Source: a virus | DNA length: 42,453 bases | Direction: 5' to 3' (one strand) | IMG/VR virus record: IMGVR_UViG_3300008050_000101 | Location: 1 to 42,453 of that record | Shown here: piece after piece, positions 1 through 6,239 of the stretch | How the letters are laid out: every line of letters begins with the position of its first letter | How positions within the stretch are numbered: position 1 is the first letter of the stretch | The notes under the pieces: generated by a model | What the model was told of the DNA's origin: nothing | Databases searched by the model: none | Seen by the model: only the letters and a program-made list of their open reading frames with translations | Made by a program: the position numbers and the translations under genes

Positions 1-2
1 CC

Positions 3-407
3 GCGCAGGCCACGCAGGCCGCCGAGGATCGCGCCGAGGCCACCGATGCCCTCGCGCCCGCCCCGGCTGCGGACGACAACCGGGCCGAGCTGGAGCGCCA
101 GAACGCCGAGCTGCGCAGCCGCCTGGAGCGGACCATGACCGCCGCTGGCCGGCAGGGCATGGCCGCCGCGACCCGCCAGCGCATGCAGCTGGCCGGTGGC
201 TTCAAGGGCATGGTGCAGCGATGCGCCCCGGCCCTGGGCGACACCAGCACGATTCGCATGGTCACGGAGGCCCAGTCGGACCGACGTGACGCTTCCAAGA
301 AGGAGACGCCCGACCGGGAGTCCCTGGAGGCCGACCTGCGGTCCCTCCTCGCCGCTGCCTATGCGGACGGCGTCATCACCGACCCCAACGAGCGGGGCGG
401 CTGGTAG
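3..407 (+). CDS. C-terminal part of scaffold-like head protein (partial)
   Basis: The frame is open from the left edge to TAG at 405-407, so the true start lies outside the window. The visible 134 residues begin with an Ala/Glu/Asp-rich stretch, then a likely coiled-coil (heptad-like RAELERQNAELRSRLERT), then a linker, and end in an acidic helical tail (ESLEADLRSLLAAAY). A charged, helical protein placed directly before the major capsid gene is typical of a capsid scaffold or of the scaffold tail of a head maturation protease. No catalytic motif is visible in this fragment, so the scaffold role is inferred from position and composition only. Internal ATGs such as the one at 135 are unlikely starts because coding character continues upstream. 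Confidence 0.65.
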   Translation, partial: AQATQAAEDRAEATDALAPAPAADDNRAELERQNAELRSRLERTMTAAGRQGMAAATRQRMQLAGGFKGMVQRCAPALGDTSTIRMVTEAQSDRRDASKKETPDRESLEADLRSLLAAAYADGVITDPNERGGW

Positions 408-425
408 TAGGCCCAGCCTACTATC
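403..425 (+). terminator. Hairpin overlapping the scaffold stop codon
   Basis: TAGTAGGC (405-412), loop CCA, GCCTACTA (416-423) form a perfect 8-bp stem, extendable by a G-T and a G-C pair. It overlaps the TAG stop and lies 30 bases before the capsid start. There is no T-run, so it may be an attenuator or an mRNA processing or stabilising element that raises capsid mRNA relative to upstream genes. Confidence 0.5.
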
Positions 426-453
426 TGCCTCCTCACACCGGAGAGACATTCTC

Positions 454-1449
454 ATGACCACGACTGCCTGGGCTGGCCTCGACCCCGCCCGCCGCGAGCG
501 CTTCGAGCGTGCCATCAACGTGTCCGGTGCCGGCTCGGTGCTGGTGCAGAACTTCACCAATCGCATCATCCAGCAGCTCACCATCCGTGAGCAGGGCGCT
601 GGTGCGACGCTGCCCCGAAAGCCGGGTTCCGGCTCGCAGGCGGTCATCAACCGTCGCAGCGGCAGCAGCATGACCGCCTCGAACGTGTGGGTGGCTGACA
701 CCGACAGCGTGACCGAGAGCACCGGTTCCGTCGCCCAGGCGACGTTCTCGTACGCGACCCTCGCCACGCGGGGCAAGGTCACCCGCAAGATGCGCGCCAT
801 CGGTCGGTCCTACGTGGACATTCTGGCCGAGGAGATGCTGGCGAAGGCCGACGACTGGAACGAGTCCCTGGAGTCCGCGCTGTTCATTGGTGACAGCGCC
901 GCCATCACCAACCAGATTGACGGGCTGCTGACGCTCATCAACGCTGTCTCCGGACAGGTGGTGGCGCAGACCAGCGCCGCCGGTGGTGACGACCTGTCGC
1001 TCGCAAAGCTGGACGAGACCATCGACTCGGTGAAGGGCGCGGGCAACCGTGCCGACCTCGTCATCTATGCCAGCTTCCTGGGTGCGCGCAAGCTCAACGC
1101 AGCGCTCGACAGCCGCCAGCGCTTCAACGACATGATCGAGATCAGCGCTGGCTTCCGTGTGCGCCAGTACGACGGCATCCCTGTCGTGGTCAGCACCGGC
1201 CTGGGTGACGACCTCTCGTGGAGCGGCAGCGCCGTCACCGGCCTGTCCGGTGAGTCGACCAACCCCACCACGGCCCTGGTGGTCGTGAACAAGCGGCATG
1301 TCTGGATCGAGGAACTCACCCCGATGACCATGATGCCGCTGGCCCGCGACGACAGCCAGTACGAGCAGTTCGACATCTTCGGCGACATGGCGCTCGTCCA
1401 GGCGAACACCATGGGTGGCGCGCTCCTGGGTGGTATCTCCATCGCATAA
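454..1449 (+). CDS. Major capsid protein, HK97 fold
   Basis: This 331-residue protein is the main shell subunit. It follows the scaffold-like gene and precedes a head-tail connector, the standard head-gene order. ATG 454 is chosen because a GGAGAG ribosome-binding site sits at 440-445. Sequence features fit HK97-type capsids: an N-terminal arm, a beta-rich segment around residues 70-115 (TESTGSVAQATFSYATLATRGKVTRK) like the E-loop/spine-helix boundary, a central helical A-domain stretch (SLAKLDETIDSVKGAG), a conserved GIPVVVS-like strand, and the C-terminal strand DMALVQANTMGGAL. Codon choice is slightly more varied (TCC, TCG, CGT) than in neighbours, as often seen in highly expressed genes. 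Fold assignment is by pattern; no alignment was run. Confidence 0.85.
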   Translation: MTTTAWAGLDPARRERFERAINVSGAGSVLVQNFTNRIIQQLTIREQGAGATLPRKPGSGSQAVINRRSGSSMTASNVWVADTDSVTESTGSVAQATFSYATLATRGKVTRKMRAIGRSYVDILAEEMLAKADDWNESLESALFIGDSAAITNQIDGLLTLINAVSGQVVAQTSAAGGDDLSLAKLDETIDSVKGAGNRADLVIYASFLGARKLNAALDSRQRFNDMIEISAGFRVRQYDGIPVVVSTGLGDDLSWSGSAVTGLSGESTNPTTALVVVNKRHVWIEELTPMTMMPLARDDSQYEQFDIFGDMALVQANTMGGALLGGISIA

Positions 1450-1465
1450 AGCGGCAGCCCGTAGT

Positions 1466-1501
1466 CGCGCCCACCAGCTGCCCCGGCGGCTGGTGGGCGC
1501 G
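1466..1501 (+). terminator. Strong hairpin terminator after the capsid gene
   Basis: A 13-bp perfect stem (1466-1478 with 1489-1501; arms CGCGCCCACCAGC and GCTGGTGGGCGCG) with a 10-base loop, followed by GCTGTGTTTG, which is mildly T-rich. It ends the capsid unit, and a P1 promoter restarts transcription about 35 bases further on. Confidence 0.75.
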
Positions 1502-1533
1502 CTGTGTTTGGGGAGCAGTTAGGCGCAGACTCA

Positions 1534-1550
1534 TGCGGGGTGATACAGTC
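1534..1550 (+). promoter_or_regulatory. P1-family (late) promoter
   Basis: TGCGGGG-TGATACAGTC, an extended -10 (TGA-TACAGT) found almost unchanged at 6186 and 13341, each time shortly before a late operon. No good TTGACA-like -35 is visible. The transcription start would be near 1556, just before the GCAGGAGG ribosome-binding site. Confidence 0.6.
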
Positions 1551-1568
1551 CACCGCAGGAGGCACCCC

Positions 1569-2087
1569 ATGCCAGCGCTGTCCACGACCCCGCCGCCCGA
1601 AGGCACGTACCGCTTCGTCCTGCAACACGCTCGGTTCGTGGCTGTCCCAGGCCGCACGCACCCCGTGCGGCTGGTGGGCTACGAGGAGTCCCACGAGTCC
1701 ATCGGTGTGGCCCTGCCTGGGCAGCCCATGCGACACACCGTGTTTGCCCGCAAGCGTACCACGGTGGAGCGCGCCGTGCGGGATGGCTGGGTGGACGTGA
1801 CCAAGCCCTGGGAGCAGTACCTGCTGGCCCAGCGCCCGAAGGCCAGCACGCCCGCCCAGGCTTCCGTGCTGGCGGTGCTGACGGAGGACTGGCAGGACAA
1901 GGCCAGCATCGTGGCCGCCAGCCACATCACCGACACCGAGTGGCGCACCACCATCAAGCTGCTGGAGGAGCGCGGGCTGGTGGAGCTGAACCACGGCCCG
2001 CGCCAGCGGAAGGCCGCCAGTAACCGGAGTTTCCGGTATAGGCGTGGACCGCGCTACGCCGACGCCCTGGTGGTGGCCGGTGGCTGA
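1569..2087 (+). CDS. Winged-helix-like protein, first gene of head-tail operon
   Basis: This 172-residue protein starts at ATG 1569, with GCAGGAGG at 1555-1562 as ribosome-binding site. The N-terminal half (residues 10-75) is beta-rich and resembles a small-molecule- or peptide-binding module (YRFVLQHARFVAVPGRTHPVRLVGYEES cut short here). The C-terminal half resembles a winged helix: helix (ASVLAVLTED), turn, recognition-like helix (TDTEWRTTIKLLEERGLVEL), then a basic wing with several Arg and Lys. That suggests DNA or RNA binding. It is the first gene after a P1 promoter and overlaps the connector gene by 8 bases. It could be a late regulator or a virion-associated DNA-binding protein. Function unproven. 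Confidence 0.6.
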   Translation: MPALSTTPPPEGTYRFVLQHARFVAVPGRTHPVRLVGYEESHESIGVALPGQPMRHTVFARKRTTVERAVRDGWVDVTKPWEQYLLAQRPKASTPAQASVLAVLTEDWQDKASIVAASHITDTEWRTTIKLLEERGLVELNHGPRQRKAASNRSFRYRRGPRYADALVVAGG

Positions 2088-2661
2088 GCTGACCTCCGCA
2101 GCCCGCATCAAGCGGGTGCTGGGAATCCCGGCAGCCATCACCCTGCACGACACGTACCTGGGCGAGCTGGCCGACGCCGTGGACACCCTGGTGCTGGAGT
2201 ACTGCGGGCAGCCCACGCTGACGTGGGGCAGCGGCTTCTCGGACAAGTTCGACGTGGAGCTGAACGGCATGAGCGAGGTCATGCTGCGCCGGTTCCCGGT
2301 GGAGGAAGTGACCGCCGTGCTGGATGCCGGCAGCACCCTGAGTGCCGACAGCTGGTACCTCGACAGCCGCACCGGGGCCGTGCGCCTGACCGGTGCAGGC
2401 GCAGCCTTCACCCAGGGGAAGCAGAAGGTGGAGGTGCAGTACACGGCTGGACACACCGCCGCCAGCCCTGGCCTGAACACCCTGGCCCACGCTGCCAGCG
2501 TGTGGGCCACAGCCCTGTTCAACGCAGGCCGCCACGCTGGCCTGCGCAGCGAGGGCGCTGGGAGCTACCGCTACTCCGTGGACACCGATGGTGTGCCTGC
2601 GCCTGTTCGCGCCATGCTGTCCAGCTACATTCGCATCATTCCAAGGGACAGCCAGCCATGA
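2080..2661 (+). CDS. Head-tail connector (adaptor) protein
   Basis: This 193-residue protein resembles the phage head-tail connector (HK97 gp6 / SPP1 gp15-like) family: an N-terminal helical part beginning AARIKRVLGIP with an internal helix LADAVDTLVLEYCGQ, then a beta-rich middle (FPVEEVTAVLDAG, TGAVRLTG, KVEVQYTAGH) and a C-terminal helix. The beta-strand series WYLDSRTGAVRL...VEVQYTAG is characteristic. It would dock on the portal ring and form the channel to the tail. The GTG at 2080 is preferred because it overlaps the previous stop (translation coupling); a more upstream start would lie well inside the previous gene. Its stop TGA overlaps the next ATG. Confidence 0.75.
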   Translation: MAELTSAARIKRVLGIPAAITLHDTYLGELADAVDTLVLEYCGQPTLTWGSGFSDKFDVELNGMSEVMLRRFPVEEVTAVLDAGSTLSADSWYLDSRTGAVRLTGAGAAFTQGKQKVEVQYTAGHTAASPGLNTLAHAASVWATALFNAGRHAGLRSEGAGSYRYSVDTDGVPAPVRAMLSSYIRIIPRDSQP

Positions 2662-2927
2662 GCACCACCGTCATTCGCCGCCTTGTCGGCCCGCAGGACA
2701 AGCGTTTCACCACCATGATCTGCCCGTGCGGCGAGAAGGTGGTAGCCACCCCCGACCCCGGCAGGCTCGGCTACATGCGCGCCACGGTGCACACGCAGGA
2801 GGCCCTGGCATTCTGCCTGTCACGTGGGTGGACCAAGGTGCCTTCGGCCCCGAAGGCCGTGGCTGCGCCGAAGAAGCGCGCCCCGAAGAAGCGCGCCCCG
2901 AAGGTCAAGCCCAGCGGGGACAAGTAG
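2658..2927 (+). CDS. Small basic protein with CxC motif and Lys/Ala repeats
   Basis: An 89-residue protein starting at ATG 2658, overlapping the connector stop by 4 bases. The N-terminal 60 residues contain a CPCG pair (MICPCGEKVV) but no second Cys pair, so a full zinc finger is not evident. The tail is made of a tandem 15-base DNA repeat around 2870-2905 that encodes APKKR units, giving a strongly basic, disordered end that could touch DNA or an acidic partner. Position next to connector genes suggests a head or neck role, or a control protein, but nothing specific can be assigned. Confidence 0.7.
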   Translation: MSTTVIRRLVGPQDKRFTTMICPCGEKVVATPDPGRLGYMRATVHTQEALAFCLSRGWTKVPSAPKAVAAPKKRAPKKRAPKVKPSGDK

Positions 2928-2929
2928 CC

Positions 2930-3946
2930 ATGAACGTGCTGGTGACAGGCGGCTGCGGCTTCATCGGCCAGGAGCTGGTGCAGCAGTTGGTGGACCGCTA
3001 CGGTGCCAGCGCCGTGTGGGTGCTGGACGACCGTACTCGCGCAGCCACCGGCTGGTATCGCGTGCAGGAGCTGGGCGTGCGCCTGGAGCGGGGCACCGTG
3101 CAGGACGCCGAGCTGGTGCACCGCATGCTGCAGCTGCAGGTGCCCGACGTGGTCATCCACTGCGCTGCGCAGTCCCACGTGGACTTCAGCCTGCAGGAGC
3201 CCAGCGCCACGTGGATGGCGAACGCCATCGGCACCCAGGTGGTGGCCGAGGCGTGCACCGTGTGGGGCGTGCCCCTGGTGTACTGCAGCACCGACGAGGT
3301 GTACGGCAGCACGCCCGTAGACGAGGACGGCAAGACGAAGCAGGTGCGGGAGGATGCGCCGCTGAACCCCTCCAGCCCCTACAGCGCCAGCAAGGCCGCA
3401 GGCGAGCACGCTGTGCGCGCCATGGGCCACAGCGCCGGGCTGCAGTACGCCATCACGCGGGGGAGCAACGCGTGGGGGCCGCACCAGCTGGGCGAGAAGC
3501 TGGTGCCCCTGGCCTGTGCCCTGCTGCAGCAAGGCAGCGCCGTGCCCCTGCATGGCGGTGGCCACCAGCTGCGCCAGTGGGTGCACGTGGCCGAGTTCGC
3601 CGATGCCCTGCACACAGTGGCGTCAGCCCTGACGGTGGGCAAGGGCGCAGGACAGACCTTCAACATCGCCGGGCCTGAGCTGCTGTCGGTGCGTGAGCTG
3701 GTGCTGGCCCTGGCCGCCCAGGCTGGCGTGCCCGAGGAGAAGGCCGTGTGGTCCAGCGAGGACCGTCCAGGCCAGGACGAGGCCTACCACGTCAGCGGCG
3801 GTGCCATGCACCGCACCCTGGGCTGGCGTGCGCGCCGCAAGATCAGCAGCAAGGCAGAGATGAAGGCGCTGCTGGAGCACTACGCCGAGACCAATACCAC
3901 CGCGCTGGTGGCCGAGTACGTCAGCGCACCGAGGACCACCGCATGA
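2930..3946 (+). CDS. RmlB-like NAD-dependent sugar-nucleotide dehydratase/epimerase (extended SDR)
   Basis: This 338-residue protein is a full-length extended short-chain dehydrogenase. Residues 1-13 hold the NAD-binding TGGCGFIG (GxxGxxG). S120-T-D-E-V-Y-G126 is the signature of dTDP-glucose 4,6-dehydratases, with Asp and Glu as acid/base residues. Tyr151-x3-Lys155 (SPYSASKAA) is the SDR catalytic pair. ITRGSNAWGPHQ and RQWVHVAEFADAL match the sugar-nucleotide end of RmlB. It should convert an NDP-hexose to a 4-keto-6-deoxy form; the exact base and sugar cannot be read. It sits between connector and methyltransferase genes in a structural operon, an unusual place. An RmlD-like reductase lies at 26839. 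UDP-sugar epimerases are the main alternative. Confidence 0.85.
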   Translation: MNVLVTGGCGFIGQELVQQLVDRYGASAVWVLDDRTRAATGWYRVQELGVRLERGTVQDAELVHRMLQLQVPDVVIHCAAQSHVDFSLQEPSATWMANAIGTQVVAEACTVWGVPLVYCSTDEVYGSTPVDEDGKTKQVREDAPLNPSSPYSASKAAGEHAVRAMGHSAGLQYAITRGSNAWGPHQLGEKLVPLACALLQQGSAVPLHGGGHQLRQWVHVAEFADALHTVASALTVGKGAGQTFNIAGPELLSVRELVLALAAQAGVPEEKAVWSSEDRPGQDEAYHVSGGAMHRTLGWRARRKISSKAEMKALLEHYAETNTTALVAEYVSAPRTTA

Positions 3947-4404
3947 CCGCCATCCTGGGACTATTGCCCACCGCCGAAGACCTGACCCCCGACGTGCAGC
4001 AGGGCCTGCACTACGCCCCGAGCGTGCTGGTGCTGGACGCCGAGCCCGGAGCTGCCCTGCCCGCCACTGGCCGGGGCAACCCCGTGGCCGCTGCTGGCAC
4101 CAGCGGCCTGCTGGCTGGCCCGGTGGCCGTGCTGTGGGGCAAGGATGCCGCCCTGGCCCGCCAGCTGGCAGGCGCGCCCAGGCGCACCGTGCTGGCCGTG
4201 GTGGCCAGCAAGGCCAGCCGTCGCACCGTGGCGGCCCTGCGTAGGTTGCAGGCCGCCGGTGTGACCGTGCACCTGCTGCACTGCCCCGAGCACCCCGTGC
4301 GGGTGCTGCAGGACGGTGACACCGTGCGGCTGGAGCAGCACGCTGGCAGCTGGCAGCCCCTGGCTGCTGCGCTGCCCGAGCCCGCCACCCCTGCCCCCGA
4401 GTAG
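3943..4404 (+). CDS. Unknown 153-residue protein in sugar/methyltransferase cluster
   Basis: ATG 3943 overlaps the upstream TGA (ATGA). The protein alternates hydrophobic strands and helices: SVLVLDAEP (about residue 27), VAVLWGKDAALARQLA, TVLAVVASKASRRTVAALRRLQAAGVTVHLLHC. This beta-alpha-beta pattern looks like a Rossmann-type or phosphoesterase-like fold, but without a recognisable catalytic motif. The end is Pro/Ala-rich. Being sandwiched between a sugar-nucleotide enzyme and a methyltransferase with overlapping reading frames suggests a part in the same pathway. No family was recognised. Confidence 0.65.
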   Translation: MTAILGLLPTAEDLTPDVQQGLHYAPSVLVLDAEPGAALPATGRGNPVAAAGTSGLLAGPVAVLWGKDAALARQLAGAPRRTVLAVVASKASRRTVAALRRLQAAGVTVHLLHCPEHPVRVLQDGDTVRLEQHAGSWQPLAAALPEPATPAPE

Positions 4405-4409
4405 AACTG

Positions 4410-4931
4410 ATGCACGGCCAGATCATGGGCTTCCTGCAGGGCAGGAAGGAGCACCACCCTGGGCATTTCGTGCCCGGTGTGCGCGTGCTGGAACTGGGCA
4501 GCCGGGACATCAACGGCAGCCCCCGCCAGCTGTTCGACCGCCCTGGCTTCTACCTGGGCATCGACTGCCACGGTGGCCCCGGCGTGGACGTGGTGGGCGT
4601 GGTGCACGAGGTGCTGGCCAGCCGCAAGCTGGACCTGCTGGACGTGGTGGTGAGCACCGAGATGCTGGAGCACGACCCGTACTGGCAGCAGACGCTGCAG
4701 GCTGCCGTGCCACTGCTGCGCCCTGGTGGGCTGTTCATGCTCAGCTGCGCCAGCCGCTGCCGCCCCGCGCATCACTTGGAGGACAGCCCGGTGCCTGGGC
4801 ACTACGGTGGCCTGGACCCCGCCGACCTGCTGCCCGTGCTTGAGCCCATGCACCTGTGGACCAGCCTGGAGGGCTGGCTGGTGCGCAACGACTTGGACAC
4901 CCTGGTGGCCGGGGTGGTGGGGGACGGGTGA
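4410..4931 (+). CDS. SAM-dependent methyltransferase (class I)
   Basis: The 173-residue product has the class I layout: motif I VLELGSRDING near residue 30 (SAM-binding glycine loop), an acidic residue after beta 2 (YLGIDCHGGPGVDVVG), motif IV-like DVVVSTEMLEHDPYWQQTL near residues 85-103, and LLRPGGLFMLSC near residue 110. TEMLEH and LRPGG are hallmarks of the Methyltransf_11/23 group that modifies small molecules and sugars. The neighbouring RmlB-like gene makes a sugar or glycan target reasonable. The ribosome-binding site is weak (GAG at 4398), fitting coupling to the preceding gene 6 bases away. Confidence 0.8.
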   Translation: MHGQIMGFLQGRKEHHPGHFVPGVRVLELGSRDINGSPRQLFDRPGFYLGIDCHGGPGVDVVGVVHEVLASRKLDLLDVVVSTEMLEHDPYWQQTLQAAVPLLRPGGLFMLSCASRCRPAHHLEDSPVPGHYGGLDPADLLPVLEPMHLWTSLEGWLVRNDLDTLVAGVVGDG

Positions 4932-5557
4932 TCAGCAGCAGCGCGAACCGATACTTCACCTTCTACCAGCGCACAGCCTACGTGATGGACGCGGTGGCTG
5001 CAGCCGCTGCGCTGGTGCTGGACCGGGCCATCGGTGACGAGTGCTTCTTGCAGGTGGACGTGGCGGGCGGCACTACCGGCAGCGGCACCGTGACCATCAC
5101 CGGCACCGACCCTGACGGGAACGCCCAGGTGGAGGCCCTGGTCTTCACCGAGAACGGCACCATCCAGACCACCGGCAGGTGGCAGGCTGACACCACGCCC
5201 ACGGTGGCCACCACCGGCCTGGACGACGAGGCCACGGTGGCCACGGTGGCCATCAGCACCATCAGCGCGGACGGGCAGGCGCAGTTGCAGTTGGTCAGCA
5301 AAGCCACAGCCCGCCCCGTGCTGGTCAGCACCCTGGGCGGGGCCGCCTGGAAGGCCGCCCGGCAGGGCACGCAGGAGGCAGGCCGGGCCTATTTTGACGT
5401 GGACTACGAGGAGGTCTGGGAGCCGGACGTGGGGTACGTCGCCATCGAAGACGCCACCAGTGACGAGTGGACCGTGCAGGCCGTGGAGGAAGTGCGCGTG
5501 GGCTTCGGCGTGCGGCCCCGGCACTGGCGGCTGACGTGCCAGCGGTACGACACCTGA
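4928..5557 (+). CDS. Beta-rich putative virion protein
   Basis: This 209-residue protein starts at GTG 4928, overlapping the methyltransferase TGA. The middle is Thr/Gly/Ala-rich with alternating strands (GTVTITGTDPDGNAQVEALV, TVATVAISTIS), typical of Ig-like or head-decoration and neck proteins. The C-terminal part (YVAIEDATSDEWTVQAVEEVRVGFGVRP) is also strand-rich. It is the last gene of this late operon. A head-tail stopper, decoration protein or fibre part are all possible; no motif decides. Structural nature is inferred from composition and position. Confidence 0.6.
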   Translation: MISSSANRYFTFYQRTAYVMDAVAAAAALVLDRAIGDECFLQVDVAGGTTGSGTVTITGTDPDGNAQVEALVFTENGTIQTTGRWQADTTPTVATTGLDDEATVATVAISTISADGQAQLQLVSKATARPVLVSTLGGAAWKAARQGTQEAGRAYFDVDYEEVWEPDVGYVAIEDATSDEWTVQAVEEVRVGFGVRPRHWRLTCQRYDT

Positions 5558-5566
5558 AGAAAACCC

Positions 5567-5595
5567 TTGCGCCTGTACCCGCCCTGTGGTTAGCT
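5567..5595 (+). promoter_or_regulatory. P2-family promoter for accessory gene
   Basis: TTGCGC (5567-5572), a 17-base spacer containing TGTACCCGC, then TTAGCT (5590-5595) preceded by TGG (extended -10). Same layout at 27561, 28834, 30102 and 11422. GAAGAAAA just upstream may act as an UP element. Confidence 0.65.
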
Positions 5596-5620
5596 ACTCA
5601 ACAGCACACAGGAGCAGCAA

Positions 5621-6097
5621 GTGACCGACACCTTCGACCTGACCCACGCTGACGCCCCCGACAGCACCGTGTACGACACCAGCTTCGGCAGAATGCGCAG
5701 CCGCCCGAGCACCCTGGCCGACCGCCAGCAGTGGCTGTACAGCCAGCGCCGCGCCTGGAAGCGCGCCTTGGAGGCAGACCAGCGCGTGGCCCACCAGCGC
5801 GAGCAGTACCGAGCCCTGCGCAGCCAGGGCGTGGCCATGCGCTGCCGCTACCGCACCACCGTGCACGGCAGCACCTGGGCCGTGGTGCGCACCGCCGCCG
5901 ACTTCGACGCAGCCTGCGAGACGCAAGCCCTGCGCGCCCTGTTCGACCGCGACCCGCAGGGCTACAGCTACCAGTGCGACAAGCCCCGCGCCGGCTGGGA
6001 GTACGTGCGCGCCGCCCACCGCGTGGTGGCCCTGGCCACCGACGACGCCGAGGCCGAGGCCGGCATGCAGTGCCGCGCTGAGTACCGCGCCGCATAG
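5621..6097 (+). CDS. Self-contained accessory gene (moron-like), unknown function
   Basis: The 158-residue product starts at GTG 5621, preceded by the conserved AGCACACAGGAG leader at 5603, which places the Shine-Dalgarno correctly. The first 25 residues are acidic and flexible. Residues 30-75 are highly basic and helical (DRQQWLYSQRRAWKRALEADQ), followed by a beta/alpha segment with three Cys. No known domain was recognised. It has its own P2 promoter and a hairpin terminator (6123-6148), so it is transcribed apart from the late structural genes on both sides, and is likely expressed at another time, probably early. Confidence 0.7.
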   Translation: MTDTFDLTHADAPDSTVYDTSFGRMRSRPSTLADRQQWLYSQRRAWKRALEADQRVAHQREQYRALRSQGVAMRCRYRTTVHGSTWAVVRTAADFDAACETQALRALFDRDPQGYSYQCDKPRAGWEYVRAAHRVVALATDDAEAEAGMQCRAEYRAA

Positions 6098-6122
6098 CCC
6101 CCGCAGCCCCCCCGCACCGCCC

Positions 6123-6148
6123 GCGCCCAGGCCCGCCAGCCTGGGCGC
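6123..6148 (+). terminator. Hairpin terminator of accessory gene
   Basis: Perfect 10-bp stem GCGCCCAGGC / GCCTGGGCGC with loop CCGCCA, followed by TGTTGCGTGTG. It lies 25 bases after the stop at 6097 and 40 bases before a P1 promoter. Confidence 0.75.
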
Positions 6149-6170
6149 TGTTGCGTGTGGTGCGGGGTAC

Positions 6171-6200
6171 GTGACGAGCGGGTTGTGCGGTGATACAGTC
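6171..6200 (+). promoter_or_regulatory. P1-family (late) promoter
   Basis: TGCGG-TGATACAGTC at 6186-6200, identical over 15 bases to 13341-13355. GTGACG at 6171-6176 lies 17 bases before TACAGT and is the only P1 copy with a TTGACA-like -35. Confidence 0.65.
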
Positions 6201-6239
6201 GCCGGGCTAACCGCGAACCCACGCCCAGGAGGCGACCCC

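Noticed and set aside
1065-2522. Minus-strand open frame of 485 codons across the capsid end and connector
   Set aside because: It spans two well-supported genes, a terminator and a promoter on the other strand.
3943-4404. Assigning a sugar-enzyme function to the 153-residue protein
   Set aside because: Only the neighbours suggest this; no motif supports a specific reaction.
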